Part shown: in pieces, positions 16,223 through 24,714 of the stretch
How positions within the stretch are numbered: position 1 is the stretch's first letter
How the letters are laid out: every line of letters begins with the position of its first letter
Source of the DNA: Astrobacterium formosum
GTDB taxonomy: Bacteria; Pseudomonadota; Alphaproteobacteria; Rhizobiales; Xanthobacteraceae
Direction: 5' to 3'
Assembly: GCA_030848545.1 (NCBI GenBank)
Contig: JAVDCA010000010.1
Location: forward strand, 164,574 to 199,097
Length of the DNA: 34,524 bases
Position numbers and translations under genes: made by a program
Notes under the pieces: model-generated
Told to the model about the DNA's origin: nothing
The model's input: the letters and a program-made list of their open reading frames with translations, nothing else
Database searches by the model: none

Positions 16223-17496
16223 CGATCGCAGTCTTCCTCGGCTCGCTCCTGGGCGCGATGGCATTGGGCATGCCGATCGCATTTGCGCTGCTGGTCTGCG
16301 GCCTCGCGCTGATGTGGCAACTCGATAATTTCGACACCCAGATCCTGGCTCAGAACCTGTTTTCCGGTGCGGACAGCTTTCCGCTGCTGGCGGTTCCTTT
16401 CTTCATGCTGACCGGCGAAGTGATGACGAGCGGCGGCCTGTCCCGCCGCATCGTCGCCATCGCGGTCGCCCTGTGCGGCCACTACCGCGGCGGGCTCGGC
16501 TATGTCGCCATCGCCGCCTCGATCCTGATGGCCAGCATGTCGGGCTCGGCTGTCGCCGATACCGCCGCACTCGGAGCCATCCTCATCCCTATGATGCGGG
16601 GAGCCAACTACGACGTCGGCCGCGCCTCCGGACTGATCGCGGCCGGCGGCATCATCGCGCCGATGATGCCTTTGTCGATTCCATTCATCGTTTTCGGCGT
16701 CATCAGCGGCGTATCGATCGGCAAGTTATTCACCGCCGGTATCGTGCCGGGATTTCTGATGGCCCTCGCGCTGGTGGCGGCATGGTGGCTGGTCGCCCGC
16801 AAGGACGACGTCAAACCGTTGCCGCGCCAGCCCGCGAACGCCGTCGGCAAGGCCGTGATCGACGGCTTTTGGGCGCTGATGATTCCGGTGATCGTGCTCG
16901 GTGGCATCAAGGCAGGCGTGTTCACGCCGACCGAGGCCGCGGTGGTCGCCGCGACCTACTCGCTGCTCGTGTCGCTGTTCATCTATCGCGAACTGAAATT
17001 TTCGATGCTCTACCGCGTCTTCCTCGCCGCGGGCAAGACAACCGCCATCGTCATGTTTCTGGTCGCCGCCGCCACCATATCGGCGTGGCTTATCGCCGTC
17101 GCCGATCTGCCCGGGATGGTCGCCGAACTGCTGGCGCCCTTCATCGACAACAAGATCCTCCTGATGTTCATCATCATGTTGATCGTCATCGCGGTCGGCA
17201 CCGCTCTCGATATCATGCCGACCATCCTGATCCTGACGCCCGTGCTGATGCCTGTCGTTAAGCAGGCCGGCATCGATCCGGTTTATTTCGGCGTTATGTT
17301 CATCCTCAACAACGCCATCGGCCTGATCACGCCGCCCGTGGGCACGGTCCTCAACGTGATCGCCGGCGTCGCCAAGATATCCCTCGACGACACCATCAAG
17401 GGATCGCTGCCGTTCCTGATCGCCCACTTGTTTCTGCTGCTACTGCTCACCTTGTTTCCGGCGCTGGTATTGGCACCGCTGCGCTTCATGCAATGA
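16219..17496 (+). CDS. dctM: TRAP transporter large permease, DctM family
   Basis: Large permease of 425 residues, the usual family length, with about 12 transmembrane helices. It catalyses sodium-coupled transport of the substrate delivered by DctP. Hallmarks include LLAVPFFMLTGEVMTSGGLS, ASMSGSAVADTAALGAILIP, AGGIIAPMMPLSIPFIVFG, FTPTEAAVVAATY, and the C-terminal NNAIGLITPPVGTVLNV. The start is ATG at 16219, coupled to dctQ by ATGA. The frame is open further upstream, but that part only shadows dctQ. Confidence 0.96.
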   Translation: MTIAVFLGSLLGAMALGMPIAFALLVCGLALMWQLDNFDTQILAQNLFSGADSFPLLAVPFFMLTGEVMTSGGLSRRIVAIAVALCGHYRGGLGYVAIAASILMASMSGSAVADTAALGAILIPMMRGANYDVGRASGLIAAGGIIAPMMPLSIPFIVFGVISGVSIGKLFTAGIVPGFLMALALVAAWWLVARKDDVKPLPRQPANAVGKAVIDGFWALMIPVIVLGGIKAGVFTPTEAAVVAATYSLLVSLFIYRELKFSMLYRVFLAAGKTTAIVMFLVAAATISAWLIAVADLPGMVAELLAPFIDNKILLMFIIMLIVIAVGTALDIMPTILILTPVLMPVVKQAGIDPVYFGVMFILNNAIGLITPPVGTVLNVIAGVAKISLDDTIKGSLPFLIAHLFLLLLLTLFPALVLAPLRFMQ

Positions 17497-17528
17497 CCCA
17501 CACCCCCAGAATGCACGAGGAGAGATCG

Positions 17529-18539
17529 ATGAAATCCTTCGCACGCGTCTTGGCTCTCGCTGCCGCCGTCGGTTGCCTGATCTCGTATCCCGCCGCCGCA
17601 CAGATCCGCGAGCACAATTTCAAGCTGGCGACCTCTGACCCGGAGTCGTCCGCCGGTCCGATGGGCTTGAAGCGCCTCGTCGAACTCGTCCAGCAGAAGA
17701 GCGGCGGCAAGATCAAGATGAAGTTGTTCGCCGGCTCGATACTCGGCAACGACCCCCAGATGCTCGCTTCCATCCAGGGCGGCACGATAGACTTCGGCCT
17801 GCACGGCTCGCCGACCCTGACGGGTGCGTCCAAACAGTATGCGGTGCTCGACCTGCCTTTCGTGTTCCGCAGCCCCGAAGAGGCCCACAAGATGCTCGAC
17901 GGCCCGATGGGCAAGAAGCTCCTGGCGACTCTCGAAGAGAAGAACGTGATCGGGCTCGGTTTTTGGGAGATCGGCATGCGCGAGATCACCAACAACCGCC
18001 ATCCCATCACCCGCTGGGAGGACCTGAAGGGCATCAAGATGCGCGTGGTCGCCAGCCCGGTGTTCCTCGACTATTTCAACTCGCTCGGGGCAAATGCCGT
18101 GCCGATGCCGATCGCGGAAGTCTATTCGGCTCTGGAAACGCGCGCCATCGACGGCGAGGACAATCCAATCGGCAACATCTATACGATGAAGTTCCAGGAA
18201 GTGCAGGAGTATCTCAGTATCGCCAGTCACGTCTATACGTCGTTCACCCTGACGGCGAGCAAGAGGACGTGGTCGGCGCTCAACAATGACGAACGCAAGC
18301 TGATCATGGAATGCGCGGAGGAAGCCAAGATCAATCAGCGCAACATCGCCAAAGACTACAATAGCCGGATGCTCGATGATCTGAAGAAGACGATGCAGGT
18401 CAACGTCGTGTCGCCTGCCGAGGTGGCACGCTTCCAGGAGAAGGCCAAGCCGATCTACGAGAAATTCGCCAAGACGATCGGCGAGGATTTCGTGCGTGAC
18501 TGGCTCGCCGGCGTGGAACAGATCCGGAGCGGCAAATGA
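17529..18539 (+). CDS. dctP: TRAP transporter substrate-binding protein, DctP family
   Basis: Periplasmic binding protein of 336 residues. A Sec signal peptide is visible (MKSFARVLALAAAVGCL to about AAA-Q, residue 24). The mature protein has the DctP pattern: GTIDFGLHGSPTLTG, LDLPFVFRSPEEAHKML, NRHPITRWEDLKGIKMRV with the Arg that usually clamps the ligand carboxylate, and AIDGEDNPIGNIYTMKF. The ligand is probably a sugar acid, uronate or keto acid, judged from the enzymes beside it. ATG 17529 follows GAGGAGAG (17517-17524). The stop overlaps the next gene as ATGA. Unlike many TRAP operons, the order is Q-M-P. Confidence 0.95.
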   Translation: MKSFARVLALAAAVGCLISYPAAAQIREHNFKLATSDPESSAGPMGLKRLVELVQQKSGGKIKMKLFAGSILGNDPQMLASIQGGTIDFGLHGSPTLTGASKQYAVLDLPFVFRSPEEAHKMLDGPMGKKLLATLEEKNVIGLGFWEIGMREITNNRHPITRWEDLKGIKMRVVASPVFLDYFNSLGANAVPMPIAEVYSALETRAIDGEDNPIGNIYTMKFQEVQEYLSIASHVYTSFTLTASKRTWSALNNDERKLIMECAEEAKINQRNIAKDYNSRMLDDLKKTMQVNVVSPAEVARFQEKAKPIYEKFAKTIGEDFVRDWLAGVEQIRSGK

Positions 18540-19462
18540 GGCGACGGCCGCGGCGTATTCTCGACGCCCACCACCACTTCTGGGATCTGAAGGCCGGGCA
18601 CTATCCTTGGCTCGACGACGAGGTGGACCCGGACTTCTTCCTCGGCGACTACGCGGCCTTCCGCAAGGAGCGGATGCTGCCGGCCGGCTACCGCGAGGCC
18701 GCGTGCGACTTCAACGTGGTCGGCACGGTCCATTGCGAAGCGGAGCGCGACCGCAACGATCAGGTCGGGGAAACGCTCTGGCTTGCCGAGTTGAATCGCC
18801 GCGACGGCCTGCCGAGCGCGATCGTCGGCCATGTCTGGTTCGACGATCCGCGTTGCGAAGAACTGCTTGCCGCCCATCGGGCGGCAAGTCCCCTGGTGCG
18901 TGGCATCCGCTCCAAGCCGGTGACGGCCAAACGCCCGCAAGACATGCGCCGCGGCGGGCCTCGTTCGATGCAGGACGAGGCATGGCTGCGCGGATTCGCG
19001 CTGCTCGACAAGTACGATCTGTCTTGGGACCTGCGGGTGCCGTGTTGGCACCTGGCGGAAGCCACGGAGGTCGCCAAGGCGTTTCCGCATACGCCCATCG
19101 TGCTCAACCACACGGGCTTCCCGTGGGACCGCAGCGACGAAGGCCTGCGTGCATGGCGAGCGGGAATGGAGACGCTCGCCTCTTGCCCCAATGTCTGGCT
19201 CAAAGTATCCGAGCTCGGCGTCAAGGGCATGCAGTGGACGGTCGAGGGCAATCGCGGCGTCGTCCGCGATGCCATCGCGATCTTCGGCCTCTCGCGCTGC
19301 ATGTTCGCGACGAACTGGCCGGTGTGCACGCTGACGGTTTCGTACCGCGATCTTGTCGACGGAATCTGCGACATCCTCGCCGACCTCGACGACGACGCAT
19401 TCGACGCCTTCTTTTGCCGCAACGCCGCCAGGTTCTATCGGATCGAATTGGCCGGCACCTAG
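18536..19462 (+). CDS. Amidohydrolase-2 family hydrolase, probable sugar-lactone lactonase
   Basis: TIM-barrel hydrolase of 308 residues in the COG3618 group (L-fuconolactonase, galactarolactone and 4-sulfomuconolactone hydrolases). It would open a lactone to the acid. The metal-site HxH is H12-x-H14 in ILDAHHHFWDL. The strand-6 His is H192 in LNHTGFPWD. The family motif GSDWPV is here ATNWPV, with Asn260 in place of the usual catalytic Asp. WLKVSELG is the expected strand before it. It is translationally coupled to dctP (ATGA), so the hydrolysed compound is probably what the TRAP system imports, or a direct product of it. The exact lactone cannot be stated. Confidence 0.88.
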   Translation: MRRRPRRILDAHHHFWDLKAGHYPWLDDEVDPDFFLGDYAAFRKERMLPAGYREAACDFNVVGTVHCEAERDRNDQVGETLWLAELNRRDGLPSAIVGHVWFDDPRCEELLAAHRAASPLVRGIRSKPVTAKRPQDMRRGGPRSMQDEAWLRGFALLDKYDLSWDLRVPCWHLAEATEVAKAFPHTPIVLNHTGFPWDRSDEGLRAWRAGMETLASCPNVWLKVSELGVKGMQWTVEGNRGVVRDAIAIFGLSRCMFATNWPVCTLTVSYRDLVDGICDILADLDDDAFDAFFCRNAARFYRIELAGT

Positions 19463-19590
19463 AGCACATTCCATTCCGGCACGGCGATATGCATCCACGA
19501 GCCGATGCTGGCGAACGCACCATCTAGACCAGGGCAGCAGGCGCCGCTTGCGTCATTCGGAACTGACGCCCCCGACAACGGATACCTACC

Positions 19591-20985
19591 GTGAATTATC
19601 AGACTCTCTTCAAGGCCGCACAGGGGCGCACCGTCCGCGCCGCGATCTCGGGCGCCGGCGAGTTCGGCACGTCATTCATCTTCCAGTCGCGGCGAGTCCC
19701 CGGCCTGGATGTGCCGATCATCGTCAATCGCACGGTACAGCGGGGCATCGACGCCTTCCGCTATGCCGGCTTCGCGGCCGACGATATCGTCGTCTGCGAT
19801 TCGGCCGCGACAGCAATTAAGGCGTTCGAGGCCGGCCGGCGCATCGTCGTCGCCGAGCCGAGTCCGGTGATGGAGCTGCCGTTCGACGTGTTCATCGAAG
19901 GAACCGGCAGCCCTGAGACGGGCGCCCGCTACGGCGAAAACGCTCTCGATCACGGCAAACACCTCGTGATGGTGTCCAAGGAAGTCGATTCGGTGGTCGG
20001 CTGCATCCTCGCCGAGAAGGCGCGCCGAGCCGGCATCGTCTACACACCGGCGGACGGCGACCAGCCGAGCCTGCTCATCGGCCTGATCACGTGGGCGCAG
20101 GCGATCGGCTTGAACCTCCTCTCGGCGGGAAAGTCGAGCGAATACGACTTCGTGTACGATCCCAAGACGAGCGTGGTGACGAGCCTCGACCGCTCGACGC
20201 CGGCACCCGGAATGGACGCGGTGTGGGAACTCGGCGGTCGGTCCGTCGTCGAGGTGGCGGCGCGGCGCGGCGACATACTGGCGGCGTTGCCGCAACATGC
20301 CGTTCCCGACCTCTGCGAGATGGCGCACGTCGTCAATGCTACCGGGCTGGGTTTCGATACACCATCCTTCCATGCTCCGATCTGCCGTATATCCGAGATC
20401 CCCGACATGATGGTGTCGCGCGACATGGGCGGCCTTCTCGGGCGCAATGGGGTGGTCGACGTGTTCAACTGCTTGCGTAAGCCGGACGAGCTGAGCATGG
20501 CCGGCGGCGTTTATGTCGTCGCCGCCTGTGAAGACGCCAAGAGCTGGGAGGTGCTGCGGCTCAAGGGCCATGTCGTCAACCGCAGCCGCACGGCAGTGAT
20601 GCTCTATCATCCCGCCCATCTCCTCGGCGTCGAGACCGCGACATCGGTGCTGGCGGCGGCATTGCTCGGGCAATCGACCGGCGGCGAGCGACCACGGCCG
20701 CATTGCGATCTCGCCGGCCGCACCACGCGGGCGCTCGCGGCCGGTACGGTGCTCAAGGCGCAGGGCCACCACCACGTCATCGACGGCGTCGAGGGAATCC
20801 TTGTCGACGGCGGCCGCGCCGAGGCAAGCAGTCCAATTCCCTACTACATGGCCGACGGCTGCACGCTCGCCCGCGACGTGCCGGCGGGCACCGTCGTCAC
20901 CTGCGACATGGTCGCGATGCCGGCCGACACCCGCCTCGGCCGGCTGCGCCGCGAGCAGGACGATCTTTTCCACCCGCGATCCTGA
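19591..20985 (+). CDS. NAD(P)-dependent homoserine-dehydrogenase-like oxidoreductase with SAF domain
   Basis: A 464-residue protein of the COG4091 type. The N-terminal Rossmann domain has RAAISGAGEFGTSFIFQSRR and a dinucleotide-binding IIVNRT at the end of strand 2, and continues to FDVFIEGTGSPETGARY and HLVMVSKEVDSVVG. The catalytic domain carries TPADGDQPSLLIGLITWAQ and VPDLCEMAHVVNATGLG. The C-terminal 100 residues form a SAF/antifreeze-like domain (RTTRALAAGTVLKAQG, ARDVPAGTVVTCDMV). The substrate of this family is unsettled. Position after a lactonase and TRAP transporter suggests oxidation of a hydroxy acid or an aldehyde. The start is GTG at 19591. The 128-base gap upstream contains only a small inverted repeat (19550-19569). 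Confidence 0.88.
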   Translation: MNYQTLFKAAQGRTVRAAISGAGEFGTSFIFQSRRVPGLDVPIIVNRTVQRGIDAFRYAGFAADDIVVCDSAATAIKAFEAGRRIVVAEPSPVMELPFDVFIEGTGSPETGARYGENALDHGKHLVMVSKEVDSVVGCILAEKARRAGIVYTPADGDQPSLLIGLITWAQAIGLNLLSAGKSSEYDFVYDPKTSVVTSLDRSTPAPGMDAVWELGGRSVVEVAARRGDILAALPQHAVPDLCEMAHVVNATGLGFDTPSFHAPICRISEIPDMMVSRDMGGLLGRNGVVDVFNCLRKPDELSMAGGVYVVAACEDAKSWEVLRLKGHVVNRSRTAVMLYHPAHLLGVETATSVLAAALLGQSTGGERPRPHCDLAGRTTRALAAGTVLKAQGHHHVIDGVEGILVDGGRAEASSPIPYYMADGCTLARDVPAGTVVTCDMVAMPADTRLGRLRREQDDLFHPRS

Positions 20986-21019
20986 AATCGCCTTCAGGCT
21001 TCCCGGTTCGCCAGGCAAT

Positions 21020-21050
21020 CGACATCCGCGCGCGATGCGTGCGGATGTCG
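21020..21050. terminator. Hairpin between convergent genes
   Basis: A 10-bp perfect stem, CGACATCCGC (21020-21029) with GCGGATGTCG (21041-21050), has an 11-base loop and lies between the convergent stops at 20985 and 21075. No T-run flanks it on either side, so it is a probable bidirectional terminator or mRNA-end hairpin. Confidence 0.55.
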
Positions 21051-21074
21051 GCAGGAAGGAGCGGAGGCTCCAAC

Positions 21075-22334
21075 CTACTCCAGCAAGTCCCAGGCCTTGA
21101 TGAAGAAGTCCTCGGCGCCGAAATTGCCGGACTTCAGGGCGAGCGCCAGATCGGTGCCGCCGAGCGTGCGCGTCCACGGCACCCCGGGGGCGATCTCGGG
21201 GCCGATGCGCAGCGCCTTGACACCCAGCGCCGCGACGGCGGCGCCCGAGGTCTCGCCGCCGGCGACGATCAGGCGGCTGAAGCCGCGCTCCGGCAGCGCG
21301 CGGGCGATGTCGGCGATGAGATGCTCGATCATCTCGCCGGCCTGCGCGCGGCCGAGCTTGTCCTGGGCGCGGGCGACGTCGGCGGGATCGGCGCTGGAAT
21401 AGACGAGCGGCGCACGCTCGGCGCCCTGGTCGGCGATCCAGTCGAGGATCTGGGCAGCGGACACCTTGCCGTCGGCGAGCGCCAGGGGATCGATCTTGAA
21501 GGCCGGCGTACCGGCCGCGAGCGCCGCCGCGATCTGGCCGCGGGTCGCGGCCGAGCACGAACCGGCGAGGATGGCGGCACGGCCCTTGGGGGCCGGCATG
21601 CGGGCGCCGGCATCCGCCTTCGGCTTGATGCCGTAGGCGAGCGGCAGCCCCATGGCGACGCCGGAGCCGCCGGTGACGACCGCAAGATCATGGGCGGCGG
21701 CGCCGATGACGCGCAGATGCGCGTCGGAGACGGCGTCGACGATGACGATGCGGTGGCCGGCGGCCTTCGCCCTGGCGAAGGCGGCGCGCACCGCTTCGGG
21801 ACCCTTCTCGACGTCCTCGTAGGCGACGAGCCCGACCGAGAGTTTGGTCTGGCGGCCGAGCACGCGCACCAGATTGGCGTCGCGCATGGGCGTGAGCGGA
21901 TGGTCCTTCATGCTCGATTCGCTCAACAGCACGTCGCCGACGAACAGATGTCCGCGATAGACCGAGCGCTTGTTGGCCGGGAAGGCCGGACAGGCGAGCG
22001 TGAAGTCGCTTTTGGTGAAGTCGAGCAGCGCCTCGGTGACGGGGCCGATATTGCCCTCGTCGGTCGAGTCGAAGGTCGAGCAGTACTTGAAGAAGAAGTG
22101 CTTGGCGCCCGCCTTTCGGAGCGCCTCGGCCGCCGCCAGCGACTGGGCGACGGCCTCGGCGGCGGGATTGGTGCGCGACTTGAGCGCCACGACCACGGCG
22201 TCGGCGTCCGAGAGATCGACTTGGCGGTCAGGCACGCCGGCGGTCTGGATGACGTTCATGCCCTCACGGGCAAGCATCAACGAGAGGTCGGTCGCGCCGG
22301 TGAGATCGTCGGCGATGCATCCGAGCCGGATCAT
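21075..22334 (-). CDS. otnK: 3-oxo-tetronate 4-kinase (four-carbon acid sugar kinase, DUF1537)
   Basis: ATP-dependent kinase of 419 residues that phosphorylates O4 of a 3-oxo-tetronate made by OtnI. The N-terminal DUF1537 domain begins IRLGCIADDLTGATDLSLML. It carries the OtnK-type signature FKYCSTFDSTDEGNIGPV near residue 88, which separates it from D-threonate kinases, and then CPAFPANKRSVYRG. The C-terminal nucleotide-binding domain shows VTGGSGVAMGLP, AILAGSCSAATRGQI and LIVAGGETSGAAV. It lies 11 bases downstream of otnI in the otnC-otnI-otnK operon. The identification rests on the family work that defined DUF1537 kinases. It could also accept a branched oxo acid such as 3-oxo-isoapionate, but no RuBisCO-like partner is seen. 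Confidence 0.92.
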   Translation of the reverse strand: MIRLGCIADDLTGATDLSLMLAREGMNVIQTAGVPDRQVDLSDADAVVVALKSRTNPAAEAVAQSLAAAEALRKAGAKHFFFKYCSTFDSTDEGNIGPVTEALLDFTKSDFTLACPAFPANKRSVYRGHLFVGDVLLSESSMKDHPLTPMRDANLVRVLGRQTKLSVGLVAYEDVEKGPEAVRAAFARAKAAGHRIVIVDAVSDAHLRVIGAAAHDLAVVTGGSGVAMGLPLAYGIKPKADAGARMPAPKGRAAILAGSCSAATRGQIAAALAAGTPAFKIDPLALADGKVSAAQILDWIADQGAERAPLVYSSADPADVARAQDKLGRAQAGEMIEHLIADIARALPERGFSRLIVAGGETSGAAVAALGVKALRIGPEIAPGVPWTRTLGGTDLALALKSGNFGAEDFFIKAWDLLE

Positions 22335-22345
22335 GGTCGCGCCCC

Positions 22346-23116
22346 TCAGTACGCCTTGCGCCAGGAAAGACCGTCCTCGGTCTTGCCGCGCGGCTTGTAC
22401 TCGGCGCCGATCCAGCCCGTGTAGCCGAGCTTCTCGAACGCCTTGAGGATCTCCGGATAGCAGAGCTCGCCCTCGTCGGGCTCGGCGCGGGCCGGCACGC
22501 CGGCGATCTGCACGTGGCCGACCAGTTCGCGGTAGCGCTCGTATTTTTTGATCAGGTCGCCGCCCATGATCTGCAGGTGGTAGCAGTCGAACATGATCTT
22601 GACGTTCTGCCGGCCGACCTTGCCGACGATGTCGGCGGCCTGCTCGATGGTGTTGAGGAAGTAGTTGGGCGCGTCGCGATAATTGAGCGGCTCGATCAGG
22701 ACCAGCTTGCCGGCATTGGCGGCCTTGTCGGCGGCCGAGCGCAGATTGGCGATATAGGTCTTCTCGGCGGCGTCCTTCTGGTCGGCCGGCACCACGCCGG
22801 CGAGCGTGTGGATGGCGGAGCCCTCGAGGGCGACCGAGTAGGACAGCGCATGATCGAAGGCCGCCGCCTGGTCAGCCTCGCGGCCCGGCAGCGCGGTGAG
22901 GCCGTTCTCGCCGCGGCTCTTGTCGCCGTTGGGTGCGTTGATCCCCAGCGCGACGAGCTTGTTGCGGGTGAGCGCATCCTTGAGCTCGGCGATGGTCGCT
23001 TCGTAGGGCCACTGCCACTCGACGGCGGCGAAGCCCGCCTTGGCGGCGGCGTCGATACGCTGCGCATGCGGCAGGTCGGGGAAGAGGAAACCCAGATTGG
23101 CGGAGAATTTCGGCAT
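22346..23116 (-). CDS. otnI: 2-oxo-tetronate isomerase (hydroxypyruvate isomerase family)
   Basis: TIM-barrel isomerase of 256 residues that interconverts 2-oxo- and 3-oxo-tetronate. Features of the Hyi/OtnI family are FSANLGFLFPDLPHAQRIDAA, FAAVEWQWPYE, the metal-ligand Glu in LVLIEPLNYRD, MFDCYHLQIMGGDL with Asp and His ligands, GHVQIAGVPARAEPDEGE and the last Glu in WIGAEYKP. The start is ATG 23116, aligned with the family; 14 further residues upstream in frame are unlike it. It lies 13 bases after otnC and 11 before otnK, so the three are one transcript. Confidence 0.93.
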   Translation of the reverse strand: MPKFSANLGFLFPDLPHAQRIDAAAKAGFAAVEWQWPYEATIAELKDALTRNKLVALGINAPNGDKSRGENGLTALPGREADQAAAFDHALSYSVALEGSAIHTLAGVVPADQKDAAEKTYIANLRSAADKAANAGKLVLIEPLNYRDAPNYFLNTIEQAADIVGKVGRQNVKIMFDCYHLQIMGGDLIKKYERYRELVGHVQIAGVPARAEPDEGELCYPEILKAFEKLGYTGWIGAEYKPRGKTEDGLSWRKAY

Positions 23117-23129
23117 CACAACACCCGTC

Positions 23130-23819
23130 TCAATGATGATGATCGTGCGGAGCGCCATCGCCGTCGCCGGCGATTGCCTCGTCCAGTCTGAAATGCTCGA
23201 CCAGGTCGCGGACCTGGTCGCGCGTGAGCAGGCGGGGGTTGAGGCCGCGCAGCAGGAGATGCAGCTTGGCCGTGTCTTCGAGTTCTTCGGTCGCGTAAAC
23301 GGCGGCTTCGAGATCCTTGCCGCTGACCACCGGACCGTGGTTGGACAAAAGCACAGAACTGTAGCGGCCCGCCAGTCCGCGGATGGCGTCGGCGACCGCC
23401 GGATCGCCCGGCCGGTAGTAAGGTACGAGAGCGGTGCGACCGACCCGCATCAAGTAGTAGGCGGTGAGCGGCGGCAGCACATTCTGCGCATCGATGTCCT
23501 GGAGCATCGACACCGCGACCGAGTGGGTCGAATGCAGATGCACGATGGCGCCGGCGCCATGGCGGGTTTCGTAGAGCGCAAGATGCAGCGGCAGCTCCTT
23601 GGTGGGCGGATCGCCGGAAATGAGCTTGCCGCCAGCTTCCATGAGGCTCAGGCGCGCCGGATCGAGCCAGCCGAGCGAGGAATTGGTCGGTGTGGCGACC
23701 CAACGGCCGTCGGAAAGCCGGGCCGAGATATTGCCCGACGAACCGGATGTCAGACCCCGTTCGAAGATCGAACGCCCGAAGCGGCAGATGGCCTCACGCA
23801 GGACGGCTTCTTCACTCAT
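23130..23819 (-). CDS. otnC: 3-oxo-tetronate 4-phosphate decarboxylase (class II aldolase family)
   Basis: Zinc-dependent class II aldolase/adducin-type enzyme of 229 residues. It would decarboxylate 3-oxo-tetronate 4-phosphate to dihydroxyacetone phosphate and CO2, which enters glycolysis. The phosphate loop is GLTSGSSGNISAR (residues 22-34) with TPTNSSLGWL after it. Zinc ligands are H94 and H96 in VHLHSTHS and H161 in SNHGPVV, with Glu75 in TKELPLH as the likely acid/base. The C-terminus ends in an odd Asp/His stretch (GDGDGAPHDHHH), possibly metal-binding. It is the first gene of the otnC-I-K transcript, 38 bases after the FCD regulator. Confidence 0.92.
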   Translation of the reverse strand: MSEEAVLREAICRFGRSIFERGLTSGSSGNISARLSDGRWVATPTNSSLGWLDPARLSLMEAGGKLISGDPPTKELPLHLALYETRHGAGAIVHLHSTHSVAVSMLQDIDAQNVLPPLTAYYLMRVGRTALVPYYRPGDPAVADAIRGLAGRYSSVLLSNHGPVVSGKDLEAAVYATEELEDTAKLHLLLRGLNPRLLTRDQVRDLVEHFRLDEAIAGDGDGAPHDHHH

Positions 23820-23857
23820 CCGATTTCATCTCCAGAGAACACGCGCGACCGCATCTC

Positions 23858-24553
23858 TCAGATGATGCCCTTCATGCGGTGCCAGCCCGCTTCGATATGC
23901 TCCGAGAGGGCGCGCGACAAGGTCGCGGCGTCGCGCTTCTTGAATGCCGCGATGATGACCTCGTGCTCCGCCACCGCCGCTGCCCAGTTCTCGGGACCCT
24001 CGTGGCCGAGATAGCGCACGCGGCGCAGGCGCGGCAGAAGCCAGCCGTGCACGTCGACCAGGGCGTCGTTGCCCGACGAACGCAGGATCGCCGAGTGGAT
24101 GGCCTGGTTGAGCTTGAAATAGGCCCGGCGTTCGCCGGTGCGATACATGTCGAGCATGCGCTCGTGCAGATCGCAGATTTCGCGGACCTGCACGTCGGTG
24201 GCATTGACACAGGCGAGCCGGGCGCCGAGCGCTTCGAGCTGGGCGAGCACGATCAGGCTGTCGTGGATATCCTTGGCGGTGAATTCACGCACCACGGCGC
24301 CGCGTCCGGGTGACAGCTCGATCAACCCCTCGCTGGCCAGGAACTTGAGGGCTTCCCGCAGCGGCGTGCGCGACACGCCGAGCTCGCGGCCCAGATTACC
24401 TTCGTGCACCCGGGTTCCCGAGGCGAGCGTGCCTTCGATGATCATGTCGCGGACCCGGGATACGATGGCGTCGTGCAGGGTCTGCCGCACGATCGGACCG
24501 CGATCCTCCGTCGCCAGGGACCCGATCCCTTCGTCAACTGTCTGCTGGTCCAT
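23858..24553 (-). CDS. GntR-family regulator with FCD domain, acid-sugar operon
   Basis: DNA-binding regulator of 231 residues, most likely repressing the otn and pdxA2/tct genes until a sugar acid is present. The winged helix has LHDAIVSRVRDMIIEGTLASG, LGVSRTPLREALKFLASEGL and SPGRGAVVREF. The FCD domain includes YFKLNQAIHSAIL and VAEHEVIIAAFKKRD, with the His residues that typically hold a metal. ATG 24553 is chosen because GCGAGGG lies about nine bases upstream; a TTG at 24580 is less likely. It is the promoter-proximal gene of the minus-strand operon and divergent from pdxA2, with an operator-like palindrome between them. It resembles the regulator at 14522 in family but not closely in sequence. 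Confidence 0.9.
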   Translation of the reverse strand: MDQQTVDEGIGSLATEDRGPIVRQTLHDAIVSRVRDMIIEGTLASGTRVHEGNLGRELGVSRTPLREALKFLASEGLIELSPGRGAVVREFTAKDIHDSLIVLAQLEALGARLACVNATDVQVREICDLHERMLDMYRTGERRAYFKLNQAIHSAILRSSGNDALVDVHGWLLPRLRRVRYLGHEGPENWAAAVAEHEVIIAAFKKRDAATLSRALSEHIEAGWHRMKGII

Positions 24554-24642
24554 CGGAATTCGCCCTCGCGGCCACCCCAAATGGGGCCCGCGATCATAGC
24601 TGGATTCCTACCGGATTCCCGATCGTGAAACAACTGCCTTCT

Positions 24643-24655
24643 GTATGCAGCATAC
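24643..24655. promoter_or_regulatory. Operator candidate for the second FCD regulator
   Basis: GTATGCAGCATAC is a perfect inverted repeat, GTATGC and GCATAC around one central base. It lies in the 161-base gap between the divergent regulator and pdxA2 starts and has the form expected of an FCD-type operator. No other comparable palindrome was found in this gap. Confidence 0.68.
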
Positions 24656-24714
24656 TTGATGTCTGAATTTTGACGTGATAGGTGAGACCAAACACCCCCG
24701 GGAGGTCAGCGCTG

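Noticed and set aside
19550-19569. GCGTCA/TGACGC inverted repeat before the SAF oxidoreductase gene
   Set aside because: It is short with an eight-base loop, and such repeats occur by chance in GC-rich DNA.
19672-21558. 628-codon minus-strand open frame across the SAF oxidoreductase and otnK
   Set aside because: It has Arg/Ala/His-rich shadow composition with no domain, and both genes it overlaps are clear.
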